Source: Alphaproteobacteria bacterium
GTDB lineage: Bacteria > Pseudomonadota > Alphaproteobacteria > Micropepsales > Micropepsaceae
Assembly: GCA_018971835.1 (NCBI GenBank)
Contig: JAGWZW010000038.1
Location: forward strand, 1-34,263
Direction of reading: 5' to 3'
DNA length: 34,263 nucleotides
A model generated the notes under the pieces. It was given only the letters and a program-made list of their open reading frames with translations. It did no database searches and had not been told where the DNA came from. Positions 8,331 to 16,808 of the stretch are shown here, in pieces. The stretch's first letter is position 1, and each line of letters begins with the position of its first letter. A program made the translations under genes and the position numbers.

Positions 8331-8768
8331 TCAATCCTCGAAGCGTTTGGCGCGAGCCTGCTTGATGCGGGCGCGCACCTTCTTGCCTTCGAGGCGGCGC
8401 TCCTTGCTGGCGCGCGTGGGCCGGGTGGGGCGGCGGGGTTTGGGAATCTCCGTTGCCTCGCGCAACAGTTCGATCAACCGCTCGCGCGCATCCTCGCGAT
8501 TGCGCTCCTGCGCGCGAAAGCGGTTCGCCTGAATCACCAGCACACCGTCCTTGGTGAGGCGCCGACCCGCCAATCGCATCGCGCGTGCGCGCACCGGCTC
8601 GGGCAGGGAGGGCGAATTGAGAAGGTCGAAACGCAGTTCCACCGCGCTCGCAACCTTGTTGACGTTCTGCCCGCCTGGACCGGAAGCCAGCACGAAGCTC
8701 TCGGCGAGTTCGTCCTCGTCGATGGCGATCAGGGGCGTGATGCGCAGTGTCGTCATGGCGCTTTCCAT
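8331..8768 (-). CDS. arfB: Alternative ribosome-rescue factor, peptidyl-tRNA hydrolase ArfB
   Basis: ArfB (YaeJ, ICT1-like) releases nascent chains from ribosomes stalled on truncated mRNA. The 145-residue protein has the catalytic GGQ at residues 32-34 within SGPGGQNVNKV, no codon-recognition domain, and a lysine/arginine-rich tail (KERRLEGKKVRARIKQARAKR) that in the family enters the empty mRNA channel. ATG 8768 is preferred because GAGGCGGG lies before it; ATG 8756 is an alternative. It is convergent with the GNAT gene and divergent from the ArsR-type gene. Confidence 0.93.
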   Translation of the reverse strand: MESAMTTLRITPLIAIDEDELAESFVLASGPGGQNVNKVASAVELRFDLLNSPSLPEPVRARAMRLAGRRLTKDGVLVIQANRFRAQERNREDARERLIELLREATEIPKPRRPTRPTRASKERRLEGKKVRARIKQARAKRFED

Positions 8769-8778
8769 ATCCCGCCTC

Positions 8779-8808
8779 TTGACATGCAACCAAATGGTTG
8801 CATATTAG
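8779..8808 (+). promoter_or_regulatory. Promoter with palindromic operator for the ArsR-type gene
   Basis: A perfect -35 box TTGACA (8779-8784) is followed by an 18-base spacer and a -10-like TATTAG (8803-8808). The whole spacer is the palindrome TGCAACCA-AA-TGGTTGCA (8785-8802), extended by one base pair outside. Such a symmetric site directly ahead of an ArsR-type gene is the expected self-operator. The predicted RNA start falls near 8815, at or inside the start codon region, so the mRNA may have almost no leader. Confidence 0.72.
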
Positions 8809-8812
8809 AGCC

Positions 8813-9133
8813 ATGAGCATGGACGCGGTGTTTCGGGCCTTGGCCGACCCCAGCAGGCGGCAATTGCTGGACCGTCTCCATGCGCGGAACGGACAGACGC
8901 TGAACGAGCTGTGCGAAGGGTTGGGTATGACGCGGCAGGCGGTGACCAAGCACCTGGCGATCCTGGAAGAGGCCAATCTCGTCGCCACGCAGAGGCGCGG
9001 CCGCGAGAAGCTGCACTTCATCAACCCCGTTCCGATCAACGAGATCGCCGAGCGCTGGATCGGCAAGTTCGAGCGCGGGCGCCTTCAGGCGCTTGCAGAC
9101 CTCAAACGCAACCTTGAGAGGGATAGCAAATGA
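8813..9133 (+). CDS. ArsR-family winged-helix transcription regulator
   Basis: A 106-residue winged-helix regulator of the ArsR superfamily, in the branch paired with SRPBCC proteins. MDAVFRALADPSRRQLLDRL is the standard opening, and LNELCEGLGMTRQAVTKHLAILEEANLV is the helix-turn-helix. Metal-binding cysteines of classical ArsR (CVC in the recognition helix) are absent, so it is not a typical arsenic sensor. Start candidates are ATG 8813 and ATG 8819, two codons apart; an upstream in-frame TTG lies inside the operator and is unlikely. Its last codons overlap the next gene by ATGA, so the two form an operon. It probably represses itself through the palindrome at 8784-8803. Confidence 0.92.
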   Translation: MSMDAVFRALADPSRRQLLDRLHARNGQTLNELCEGLGMTRQAVTKHLAILEEANLVATQRRGREKLHFINPVPINEIAERWIGKFERGRLQALADLKRNLERDSK

Positions 9134-9582
9134 GCAACTTCGTTTACGTGACTTATATCCGCACCACCCCGGAAAAACTCTGGCAGGCGCTGACCTCGCC
9201 GGAATTCCAGAAGCAGTACTGGTTCGGCATGCATCAGGAATGCGACTGGAAACAGGGCGCGTCATGGTCCCTGCTATTTTCCGACGGCCGCGTCGCCGAT
9301 GCGGGCGAGGTGCTGGAGATCGACCCGCCACGCCGGCTGGTGCTCAAATGGCGCAACGAGTTCCGGCCGGAGATGAAAGCGGAAGGCCCGGCGCGCTGCG
9401 TCTATGAACTGGAGCCGGTCGGCGAGGCGGTCAAACTCACCATCACCCACGCGAACGAGCGCGAGGGCTCGAAGTTCATCGAAGCGGTTTCGGGCGGCTG
9501 GCCGAAGATTCTGGCGAGCCTCAAGAGCCTGCTCGAAACCGGCAAGCCGCTGGGCGAGATTCACACTGCGCCGAAAGCCTGA
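9130..9582 (+). CDS. SRPBCC (AHSA1/START-like) domain protein
   Basis: A 150-residue protein of the SRPBCC fold, AHSA1-like subgroup, which forms a deep hydrophobic cavity for small ligands. The opening VYVTYIRTTPEKLWQALTSPEFQKQYWFG and the later CDWKQGASWSL and GGWPKILASLKSLLETG are characteristic. It overlaps the ArsR-type regulator by four bases. This gene pair is widespread, and a plausible reading is that the SRPBCC protein acts with the regulator on the same ligand or stress, but the ligand is not known. It converges on mutM with 3 bases between stop codons. Confidence 0.92.
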   Translation: MSNFVYVTYIRTTPEKLWQALTSPEFQKQYWFGMHQECDWKQGASWSLLFSDGRVADAGEVLEIDPPRRLVLKWRNEFRPEMKAEGPARCVYELEPVGEAVKLTITHANEREGSKFIEAVSGGWPKILASLKSLLETGKPLGEIHTAPKA

Positions 9583-9585
9583 CGG

Positions 9586-10461
9586 TTATTTCTGGCACTT
9601 GGGGCAGTAGAAGGTGGAGCGGCCGGTCTGCACGGTGCGCCGGATCGTGCCGCTGCAGCCTTTCTTGGGGCAGGGCTCGCCCTCGCGGTCATAGACGCGG
9701 AAATGGTGCTGGAAATAGCCGAGGCTGCCGTCGGCCTTCGCATAGTCGCGCAAGGTCGAGCCGCCGGCCGCAATGGCGTCTTCCAGCACCTTCCTGATCG
9801 CGGGGACCAGTTTCTTGGCCCGCTCGCCGGGGATGGTGAAGGCTTGGCGCTTGGGCGAGATACCGGCCCGCCACAGCGCCTCGCAGGCATAGATGTTGCC
9901 GATGCCTGCGACCACGCGCTGGTCCAGCAGGGCGGCCTTGATCGCGGTCTTCTTGCCCTCCAGCGCGGCGCCCAGCACGGCCGGCGTGAAAGCCTTGTCG
10001 AGAGGCTCGGGCCCCAATCCTTTGAACAGCTTATCGGCTTCTATTGCAGCGGTTTCGAGGATGGTCATCAGGCCGAAGCGGCGGTGGTCGGTATAGACAA
10101 TGCGGGCCGGGGCGTCGGTTTCCAGGATCACATGGTCATGGGGGCCATGGCCCTCTTCGGCGGGGATGCTCTCGCCTTCGAGGCCGTCCAGCGCGAGGGC
10201 CTTGCCGCTCTTGTAGATGGTCATGCGCCCGCTCATGCCGAGGTGGATCACCAGCGTCTCGCCGCTGTCGAGGTCGGCCAGCAGGTACTTGGCTCGGCGG
10301 CGCAGCCGGGCCACGCGCCGCCCGGTCAGGCGCTGGCCGAAGCCGTCTGGGAACGGGATGCGCAAATTCCCGCGCCGGGTCTGGACGCGCGTGATGCGGT
10401 GGCCTTCGAGCACGGGCAGAAGGCCGCGGCGCACAGTCTCGACTTCGGGCAATTCGGGCAT
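9586..10461 (-). CDS. mutM: Formamidopyrimidine-DNA glycosylase
   Basis: MutM (Fpg) removes 8-oxoguanine and formamidopyrimidines and nicks the abasic site. The mature N-terminus [13 protein letters not shown] carries the catalytic proline and Glu3; Lys58 in RRAKYLL is the conserved beta-lysine; the C-terminal zinc finger is CPKKGC and CPKC. Length 291 is slightly above the usual 270-280, owing to a short insertion around [18 protein letters not shown]. The start ATG at 10461 is fixed by the catalytic proline at position 2. It is divergent from ubiE, with 70 bases between. Confidence 0.97.
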   Translation of the reverse strand: MPELPEVETVRRGLLPVLEGHRITRVQTRRGNLRIPFPDGFGQRLTGRRVARLRRRAKYLLADLDSGETLVIHLGMSGRMTIYKSGKALALDGLEGESIPAEEGHGPHDHVILETDAPARIVYTDHRRFGLMTILETAAIEADKLFKGLGPEPLDKAFTPAVLGAALEGKKTAIKAALLDQRVVAGIGNIYACEALWRAGISPKRQAFTIPGERAKKLVPAIRKVLEDAIAAGGSTLRDYAKADGSLGYFQHHFRVYDREGEPCPKKGCSGTIRRTVQTGRSTFYCPKCQK

Positions 10462-10531
10462 CGTGGCGTCATTAAGAGTCGCGGGCAGCGAAACTAGCCC
10501 AGGGCGCGGGCGCGGGCTATTGTCCGCCGCC

Positions 10532-11290
10532 ATGACAGCAGAACACAAGACCGCCTCCTTCGGTTATCGCGAGGTGCCCGAGGCCGAGAAGGAACATCTG
10601 GTGAAGGAGGTCTTCTCCTCCGTCGCCCGCAAATACGACATCATGAACGACCTGATGAGCATGGGCGTTCACCGGCTGTGGAAGGATGCCATGGTCGAAT
10701 GGCTGAACCCGCGGGCCGGCTGGCACATCCTCGACGTGGCCGGCGGCACCGGCGACATCGCCTTCCGCATGGCCGAGTTCGCCCGGATGCGGGGCGGCGA
10801 GGCCGAGATCACCGTCTGCGACATCAATGCCGACATGCTCAGCGAAGGCGTGCGCCGGGCCAGGGAGAAGGGCGAGAAGCACATCGCCTGGGCCTGCGGC
10901 AATGCTGAGGCGCTGCCCATCCCGGACGGGACGATGGACGCCTACACCATCGCCTTCGGCATCAGGAACGTGACCCATATCGACCGCGCGCTGGCTGAGG
11001 CGCGGCGGGTGCTCAAGCCGGGCGGGCGGTTCCTGTGCCTGGAGTTTTCCAAGGTGGTGATGCCGATCCTCGATGAATTTTACGACCGCTATTCCTTCGC
11101 CGCGCTGCCCAAGCTGGGCGAGTGGGTGGCCAAGGATGCGGCCTCCTACCAGTACCTTGCCGAAAGCATCCGCAAGTTCCCGCCGCAGCAGAAATTCGCG
11201 AGCATGATCGGGGAGGCGGGCCTGTCGCAGGTCAAGGTGCGCAATTTCATGGGTGGCATCGCCGCCATGCATTCGGCCTACCGGATATGA
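10532..11290 (+). CDS. ubiE: Ubiquinone/menaquinone C-methyltransferase UbiE
   Basis: UbiE performs the C-methylation of the quinone ring using S-adenosylmethionine. The 252-residue protein has the SAM-binding motif [14 protein letters not shown] near residue 67, the family marker [23 protein letters not shown] near the N-terminus, and [27 protein letters not shown]. The end [14 protein letters not shown] is typical of alphaproteobacterial UbiE. The ATG at 10532 gives the standard N-terminus. Its stop codon overlaps the ubiB start by ATGA, so the two are coupled. Confidence 0.97.
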   Translation: MTAEHKTASFGYREVPEAEKEHLVKEVFSSVARKYDIMNDLMSMGVHRLWKDAMVEWLNPRAGWHILDVAGGTGDIAFRMAEFARMRGGEAEITVCDINADMLSEGVRRAREKGEKHIAWACGNAEALPIPDGTMDAYTIAFGIRNVTHIDRALAEARRVLKPGGRFLCLEFSKVVMPILDEFYDRYSFAALPKLGEWVAKDAASYQYLAESIRKFPPQQKFASMIGEAGLSQVKVRNFMGGIAAMHSAYRI

Positions 11291-12852
11291 TCCGTGGACT
11301 GAACAATATCGGCCGGCTGTGGCGTGCGGTGCGCGTGCTGGCGCGCCACGATGCCCTGCTGCCGCGCGAATACCTGGCCGTGCTGCCGCCCTCGCTCAAG
11401 CTGGCGCGCCGCTTCCTGGCCAGCGGGCGGAGCGCGGACCGTGGACTGGCGCCGGGCGTGCGGCTGGCGCGGGCCTTCGAGAGCCTCGGCCCGGCCTATA
11501 TCAAGCTCGGTCAGATCCTGGCGACGCGGCCCGACGTGGTGGGGGACGAGGTTTCCGAAGCGCTCAAGGAGTTGCAGGACCGCCTGCCGCCGTTTTCCGA
11601 GGTCGCGGCACGCGCGGCCGTCGAAAGCGAGCTGGGCCGCCCGCTCGATACGCTGTTCACGCGGTTGTCGGCGCCGGTGGCCGCGGCCTCCATCGCCCAG
11701 GTACACGAGGCCGAAACCACCGAGGTGCCGCCCGCGCGCGTGGCGGTGAAGGTGCTGCGCCCGGGCGTGGAGGCAGAATTCGCGCGCGACATTTCCGCCT
11801 TCGCCTTTGCCGCGCGGCTGGCCGAGAAGCTGTCCGCCGAGGCGCGGCGCTTACGCGTTACTGCGCTGGTGGATACGCTGGCCGCGTCGGTGGCGATGGA
11901 AATGGACCTGCGCATGGAGGCCGCCGCCGCCTCCGAGCTGGCCGAGCGCACGGCGCGCGACGGCGATTTCCGCGTGCCGTCGGTGGACTGGACGCGCACC
12001 GGGCAGCGCGTGCTCACCATCGAATGGATCGACGGCACGCCGATCCGTGATGCGGCGGCGCTCAAGGCGGCGGGGCACGATCCCAAGCGCGTCGCCGTGC
12101 TGGTGGTGCAGAACTTCCTGACCCAGGCGCTGCGCGACGGCTTCTTCCATGCCGACATGCACCAGGGCAACCTGTTCGTGGATGCGCGCGGCCGTCTGGT
12201 CGCGGTTGATTTCGGCATTATGGGGCGGATCGACGCCTCGATGCGCCATTTCATGGCCGAGACGCTGGCCGGATTCCTGTCCCGTGATTATCGCCGCGTG
12301 GCGCAGGTGCATTTCGATGCCGGCTTCGTGCCCGCAACTCATGCGCTCGACAATTTCGCGCAGGCGCTCCGGGCGGTGGGCGAGCCCATCTTCGGCCGCA
12401 CCGCGCGCGATGTCTCGATGGCGCGGCTGCTGCAGCAATTGTTCGATACCACGCGCCGCTTCGACATGAAGCTGCAACCGCAGCTCGTGCTGCTGCAGAA
12501 GACGATGGTGGTGGTGGAAGGCGTGGCGCGCAGCCTCGATCCCGATTTCGACATCTGGGAAGCCTCGCGCCCGGTGATCGAGGACTGGATGCTCGATCAT
12601 GTCGGCCCCAAGGCCCGGCTGCGGGAAGCCGCCGACGGCATCGAGGCGCTGGGCCGGCTCGCCCAGAACCTGCCCATGCTGCTGTCCAACGCCGAAACCG
12701 TGTCGCAGATGCTGGCGCATGGCGGGCTCAGGCTCGATCCCGAAACCATCGCGCATATCGCCGAGGCGCAGGCCGCGCGCACGCGCCATGTGCGCATCGC
12801 GATCTGGATCGCGGCGGGCGCCTTAGGACTGCTTGCCCTTGGGATGCTTTGA
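11287..12852 (+). CDS. ubiB: Ubiquinone biosynthesis protein UbiB (ADCK-like atypical kinase)
   Basis: UbiB is a membrane-bound atypical kinase/ATPase needed for ubiquinone synthesis. Of 521 residues, the KxGQ motif sits at 73-76 ([13 protein letters not shown]), the alanine-rich loop AAASIAQVH and VAVKVLRPG follow, and the catalytic region has [11 protein letters not shown] and VDFGIMGRI. The C-terminus ends in a hydrophobic segment ([16 protein letters not shown]) that anchors it in the inner membrane; a single C-terminal helix is usual in bacterial UbiB. The last 30 bases overlap the convergent exported-protein gene. Confidence 0.97.
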   Translation: MIRGLNNIGRLWRAVRVLARHDALLPREYLAVLPPSLKLARRFLASGRSADRGLAPGVRLARAFESLGPAYIKLGQILATRPDVVGDEVSEALKELQDRLPPFSEVAARAAVESELGRPLDTLFTRLSAPVAAASIAQVHEAETTEVPPARVAVKVLRPGVEAEFARDISAFAFAARLAEKLSAEARRLRVTALVDTLAASVAMEMDLRMEAAAASELAERTARDGDFRVPSVDWTRTGQRVLTIEWIDGTPIRDAAALKAAGHDPKRVAVLVVQNFLTQALRDGFFHADMHQGNLFVDARGRLVAVDFGIMGRIDASMRHFMAETLAGFLSRDYRRVAQVHFDAGFVPATHALDNFAQALRAVGEPIFGRTARDVSMARLLQQLFDTTRRFDMKLQPQLVLLQKTMVVVEGVARSLDPDFDIWEASRPVIEDWMLDHVGPKARLREAADGIEALGRLAQNLPMLLSNAETVSQMLAHGGLRLDPETIAHIAEAQAARTRHVRIAIWIAAGALGLLALGML

Positions 12853-13299
12853 GCGGTCGGCGATGCGCATGTGCCCGGCGTCGCAATCACGCGCGCCCTC
12901 GGCGCTCACCACATAGACGTCCACATGCACGGTGTGGTTCGCCAGGTCGGGCGTCTCGGGAATGGTCACCCGCACCGCGCCCTTGGTGAGCTGCTCGTTG
13001 GTGGCCAGCACCTTCTTGTAGCCGGGCGAGGGCGTGCCGCTGGGCGCGGAGGAAATGGTCAGCACCACGCGCACGTCGTTGTTCGGCGCCGTGTATTGCA
13101 GCGCGTCGCAGGCGATGCCGATTTCCTCGCCCGGCGCCACCACCGGCACGACCTCGTCGCCACTGCTTAGCGGGGCGATGCTCTCCGGGGTACTGGTGTG
13201 AACGACTGCGCCGGTCGCAACGGCAGGCCCGCCGATCAGCGCCAGTGAACAAAGCCCCACCGCGGCGGCCGCGGCCCGACCAAACCTTGCGCTTGCCAT
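12823..13299 (-). CDS. Small exported protein of unknown function
   Basis: I do not recognise this 158-residue protein. It begins with a signal peptide (RFGRAAAAAVGLCSLALIGGPAVA), probably cleaved after AVA near residue 28. The mature part is beta-rich in appearance (VRVVLTISSAPSG, GAVRVTIPETP, HTVHVDVYVV) and has two cysteines (IACDA and RDCDA) that could form a disulfide in the periplasm. It ends with a lysine-rich tail. ATG 13299 has GGGGAG at good spacing. The gene overlaps the 3' end of ubiB by 30 bases on the opposite strand. Codon use matches its neighbours. Confidence 0.72.
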   Translation of the reverse strand: MASARFGRAAAAAVGLCSLALIGGPAVATGAVVHTSTPESIAPLSSGDEVVPVVAPGEEIGIACDALQYTAPNNDVRVVLTISSAPSGTPSPGYKKVLATNEQLTKGAVRVTIPETPDLANHTVHVDVYVVSAEGARDCDAGHMRIADRSKHPKGKQS

Positions 13300-13347
13300 T
13301 GTCGAGGCTCCCCTCTTGCCCGCGGGGCGCGGGCTTCTGGAAGAACT

Positions 13348-14916
13348 CTAGTTTACCTGTCTCTCGCGTCCTTCCCAATAGGGTTGTCTGAGTTCCCGGC
13401 GCAGCACCTTGCCGGTGGGGTTGCGGGGCAGCGCATCGACAAAATCTACAGATTTCGGGAGCTTATATCCCGCGATGCGCCCGCGGGCATGGGCGATGAG
13501 GTCTGCGGCCGAAACCTCGGCCCCCGGTTTTTTCACCACCACGGCCTTGACCGCCTCGCCCCAGCGCGAATCGGGCACGCCGATCACGGCCACGTCGGCC
13601 ACCCCCGGATGGCCGAAAATCGCGTTTTCGACCTCGGCCGGATAGACGTTTTCGCCGCCGGTGACGATCATGTCCTTGAGCCGGTCGTGGATGTAGAGAT
13701 AGCCGTCCTCGTCGAAATAGCCGGCGTCGCCGGTATGGAACCAGCCGCCGGCCACGGCCTTCTTCGTGGCGTCGGCCCTGTGCCAGTAGCCCTTCATCAC
13801 GCCGTTGGCGCGGATCACGATCTCGCCCACTTCGCGCGGGGCCAGCGGCCGGTCCTGCGCATCGACCACGCGCACCTCGAAACCCGGCGCCGGCAGGCCG
13901 CAGGCCCTGAGCTTGCCGCGCGCCGGATCGTGATCCTCCGGCGGCAGATAGGTGCCGCCGCCGGTGGTTTCGGTCAGCCCATAGACCTGCACGAAATCGC
14001 AGCCCATCAGGTTCCGGGCGGTGCCCAGCACGCTCTCGCTGATGGGCGAGGCGCCGTAGCTGATGTTCTTCAGGCTCGAAAAATCGGTGTCCCTGGCGCG
14101 CGGGTGCTGCGTCAGGAACAGGATCACCGCCGGCACCAGAAACGCATAGGCAATACGCTTGGCTTCGATCAGGCGGAGAATTTCGGTGGGGTCGATCTCG
14201 CCCAGCACCACGCCGCGCGCGCCATGCACCAGCGACAGAAGGCCGATGTTCACACCGGCGACGTGGAAGAACGGCATGGCGATCAGCACCGCGTCGTCCG
14301 GCGTGTAGGTGGCCAGTCCGAGCCGCGTCGCGGAGTCGAAGATGGCGAGGTAATTGGCGTTGGTGAGCTGCACGCCCTTGGGATGGCCGGTTGTTCCGGA
14401 GGTGTAGAGCTGGATCACGTCGTCGTCATCTGCCACCGGCAGCATGGGATCGGTGGGCGACTGTGCGTCGCGCCAGCGTTCGTAAGCAGGCCAGCTCTGA
14501 TGGCCGCCATCGACGGCGATCACGGTCTCCAGCTTCGGGCAAGCCGCGCAAAGGCCCTCGACGGCGCCGTAGTAATCCTTGCCGACGAACAGCACTTCGC
14601 AACCCGCGTCGTTCAGCACATAGGCGATCTCGGGCGGAGCCAGCCGCCAGTTGACGCCGACGATCACGCCTTTGGCCTTGAAGGCGCCGAGCAGCACCTC
14701 GAAATAGCGGTCGCAATTCTTGCCCAGATAGCCGATGCGCGCATCCGGTTGCTGGCCGAGCGCGATCAGCCCTTGCGCCACGCGGCTGGCCCGTTCGTCC
14801 AGTTCGCCATAGGTGGTGAGGCGGTCGTGAAAATCGAGAGCCACGGCATCCGGCCTGAGCCGCGCCTGGACGCGCGGGATATCGGCAACGGACCTGACTT
14901 CCGCCAGAGCGGACAT
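13348..14916 (-). CDS. Acyl-CoA synthetase (AMP-forming), fatty-acid or medium-chain type
   Basis: An ANL-superfamily adenylating enzyme of 522 residues that activates a carboxylic acid to its CoA thioester. Motifs are the P-loop YTSGTTGHPKGVQL near 177, YGLTETTGG, GWFHTGDAGYFDEDGYLYIHDR (adenine and hinge region), KDMIVTGGENVYPAEVE and the catalytic lysine in PRNPTGKVLRREL. The ATG at 14916 has a strong GGGAGG site. The order of motifs and length fit the fatty-acyl-CoA ligase branch near FadD3/FadD13-like enzymes, but chain length cannot be assigned. It follows MATE on the same strand after 67 bases, so co-transcription is possible. Confidence 0.93.
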   Translation of the reverse strand: MSALAEVRSVADIPRVQARLRPDAVALDFHDRLTTYGELDERASRVAQGLIALGQQPDARIGYLGKNCDRYFEVLLGAFKAKGVIVGVNWRLAPPEIAYVLNDAGCEVLFVGKDYYGAVEGLCAACPKLETVIAVDGGHQSWPAYERWRDAQSPTDPMLPVADDDDVIQLYTSGTTGHPKGVQLTNANYLAIFDSATRLGLATYTPDDAVLIAMPFFHVAGVNIGLLSLVHGARGVVLGEIDPTEILRLIEAKRIAYAFLVPAVILFLTQHPRARDTDFSSLKNISYGASPISESVLGTARNLMGCDFVQVYGLTETTGGGTYLPPEDHDPARGKLRACGLPAPGFEVRVVDAQDRPLAPREVGEIVIRANGVMKGYWHRADATKKAVAGGWFHTGDAGYFDEDGYLYIHDRLKDMIVTGGENVYPAEVENAIFGHPGVADVAVIGVPDSRWGEAVKAVVVKKPGAEVSAADLIAHARGRIAGYKLPKSVDFVDALPRNPTGKVLRRELRQPYWEGRERQVN

Positions 14917-14983
14917 GAACTCCCTCCCAGTATTATCGTTTGGGAGCGAGTTTAGCGGCTCGGGCGCGGCAGGCAATCGGTCG

Positions 14984-16393
14984 CTATCGCCTGCCGCTCA
15001 GGTAGAGAAAGCGCGCGGTCAGCGCGGCGGCCGCCACCGCCAGCCCGACCGCCAGCCCCAGCCAGATGCCCAGCCCTTTCATGTGCAGCCCGAAGCCCAG
15101 CCACAGGCAGACCGGAACCCCCGCCAGCCAGTAGGCGGCGCCGGCGATCCACATCGGCGCATGGGCGTCCTTGAGCCCGCGCAGCGACAAGGCCGTCACC
15201 ACCTGCTGGCCGTCGAACAGCTGGAAGATGGCGGCGACGTGCAGGAACAGCGCCGCCAGCGCCACCACGTCGGCATTGGCCGGGGTGTCGGCGAGGTAAA
15301 GACCCGCAATCCGGTGCGGGTAGGTCCACAGGATGAGCGCGGTGCAGCTCATGAACAGCCCGCCGATCGCCATCGCGCTGAAACCGGCGCGGCGCACGCC
15401 GTGACTGTCGCCGCCGCCGGCCGCCAGGCCCACGCGCACCGTCGCCGCCATGCCGATACCCAAAGGCACCATGAAGGTGATCGAGGGCACGTTCATGGCG
15501 ATCTGGTGCGCGGCCACGGTGGCCGCCCCGAAGGTGCCCATGATCAGCGTGGCGGCGTTGAACATCATCGCCTCGAAGATCATGGTCAGGCCGATGGGCA
15601 TGCCGAGGCGGAAGACTTCTGCCAGTTCGTACCACGCCGGGCGGAAGAAGCGCCGGAAGATGCGGTATTTGCGCAATGCCGGTGTGGCGTAGATCACCGC
15701 CATCATGGCAACGAAGGTGAAGGTGTAGGACAGCGCGCTGGCCGTGCCCGAGCCCACCAGCCCCAGTTTCGGGAATCCGAAATGGCCGAAGATCAGCGTG
15801 TAGTCGCCCAGCGCGTTGAAGCCGATGGCCAGCGCCATCACGATCAACGGTGCGGTGGGCCGGCCAAGCGCGGTGGCGAAATTGCGCAGCGCCTGATAGC
15901 CGAGCGAGGCAGGCAGGCCGATGCACAGCACGCCCACGAAGCGGCCCGCGCCCGCTGCCAGCTCCGGCTGCTGGCCGAGCAGCAGCAGGATCGGCCGCGT
16001 GAACAGCAGAAAGCCGATCAGCGGCACCGAGACAATCAGCACCGACCATAGCCCCATGCGCGCGATATGGCGCACGCCCGCGCGGTCGGACGGATTGCGG
16101 CCCAGCACATGGGCAATCATCGGCGCCACGGCGGACACCGGGCCGCAGCCGATCAGCCAGGTGAAGAAGAACACGGTATTGCCCAGCGCGGCGGAAGCCA
16201 GCGCCGTCTTGCTGAGGCGGCCGAGCATGACGATGTCGGTCGTCATGATCGCCATCTGGGCCACCTGGGTGACGATCAGCGGCAGCGCCAAACGCAGCAG
16301 CGCGCGCGCTTCCTGCACCCAGCCGGCGAGGCCGGAGGCGGTAACGGGGGCGGCTTCGCTGCCGGCTAGGGTGATCTCCGCAATCTCGCTCAT
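14984..16393 (-). CDS. MATE-family multidrug efflux transporter
   Basis: A 469-residue protein with about twelve hydrophobic segments in two homologous halves, of the NorM-like MATE family, which expels cationic drugs in exchange for Na+ or H+. The first half has LALPLIVTQVAQMAIMTTDIVMLGRLS, the family opening; the second half has LGMPIGLTMIFEAMMFNAATLIMG, and AAHQIAMNV follows. The start ATG at 16393 has only a weak AGG ahead. A terminator hairpin (16445-16480) lies about 50 bases upstream on the same strand, behind a tiny ORF, so expression may be attenuated or come from a promoter within that 50-base gap. Confidence 0.94.
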   Translation of the reverse strand: MSEIAEITLAGSEAAPVTASGLAGWVQEARALLRLALPLIVTQVAQMAIMTTDIVMLGRLSKTALASAALGNTVFFFTWLIGCGPVSAVAPMIAHVLGRNPSDRAGVRHIARMGLWSVLIVSVPLIGFLLFTRPILLLLGQQPELAAGAGRFVGVLCIGLPASLGYQALRNFATALGRPTAPLIVMALAIGFNALGDYTLIFGHFGFPKLGLVGSGTASALSYTFTFVAMMAVIYATPALRKYRIFRRFFRPAWYELAEVFRLGMPIGLTMIFEAMMFNAATLIMGTFGAATVAAHQIAMNVPSITFMVPLGIGMAATVRVGLAAGGGDSHGVRRAGFSAMAIGGLFMSCTALILWTYPHRIAGLYLADTPANADVVALAALFLHVAAIFQLFDGQQVVTALSLRGLKDAHAPMWIAGAAYWLAGVPVCLWLGFGLHMKGLGIWLGLAVGLAVAAAALTARFLYLSGRR

Positions 16394-16444
16394 GACCTGG
16401 ACTTCTGAAAGCCCGGCCCGGTGGCGCGAGAGGGGGCAGATATG

Positions 16445-16480
16445 AAAAACCCCTCCGAAGCGTTCCGGGCTCGGGAGGGG
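16445..16480 (-). terminator. Intrinsic terminator upstream of the MATE gene
   Basis: On the minus strand the stem CCCCTCC/GGAGGGG plus an inner GAGC/GCTT part with one mismatch is followed by TTTTT. It lies 24 bases after the stop codon of the 31-codon ORF and about 50 bases before the MATE start codon. It can end a short transcript or act as an attenuator for MATE. Confidence 0.8.
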
Positions 16481-16503
16481 GAAACATCAGAACGGACGAA
16501 TAT

Positions 16504-16599
16504 CTAGTTGCCGTTCTCCTCGCGAGCCGATGCCGGCATGCCGCCGCCATAAGAGGCAGACGGTTCCGGATGGCGAACCATGATCGCAGTCTGATTCAT
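16504..16599 (-). CDS. Possible 31-residue small protein or leader peptide
   Basis: A 32-codon frame from ATG 16599 to TAG 16504, too short for usual gene finders. The peptide starts MNQTAIMVRHPEPSASYGGG and ends acidic and polar. It has no signal peptide or membrane segment and I do not recognise it. Support comes from context: a minus-strand promoter candidate lies 54 bases upstream and a strong terminator follows its stop, making a transcript of about 200 bases. The ribosome binding site is poor (GGGAC). It could also be a non-coding RNA, or the leader of the MATE gene. Confidence 0.42.
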   Translation of the reverse strand: MNQTAIMVRHPEPSASYGGGMPASAREENGN

Positions 16600-16652
16600 C
16601 AAGGTGTCCCGCCGCTCGCGTGCCGCGCAGCCCCACGCCGCGCGGTGCAACG

Positions 16653-16681
16653 TAGCTACGCCCCGCATTCCGCGAAGTCAA
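16653..16681 (-). promoter_or_regulatory. Candidate promoter of the small transcript before MATE
   Basis: On the minus strand TTGACT (16681-16676) is followed after 17 bases by TAGCTA (16658-16653). The -35 box is good; the -10 box is poor by the E. coli standard, but weak -10 boxes are usual in high-GC alphaproteobacteria. The predicted RNA start near 16646 leaves a leader of about 45 bases before the small ORF. Confidence 0.4.
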
Positions 16682-16808
16682 CACAGCGCAAGTGCAGAGC
16701 TGCCATTCGCGGCCGTCGCGTGTCCGGTGGGACACATGGCAACGCTTCCGTGCCACGGCGGCGCGCGGTATGGATGACGTCGGTACGAAGACGCGGGAAA
16801 GACGCTCG

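Noticed and set aside
14915-16051. A 378-codon frame on the plus strand opposite the MATE gene
   Set aside because: Its product is mostly Gln, Arg, His and Ala with no fold, which is the mirror of hydrophobic codons on the other strand. The MATE gene explains the region.
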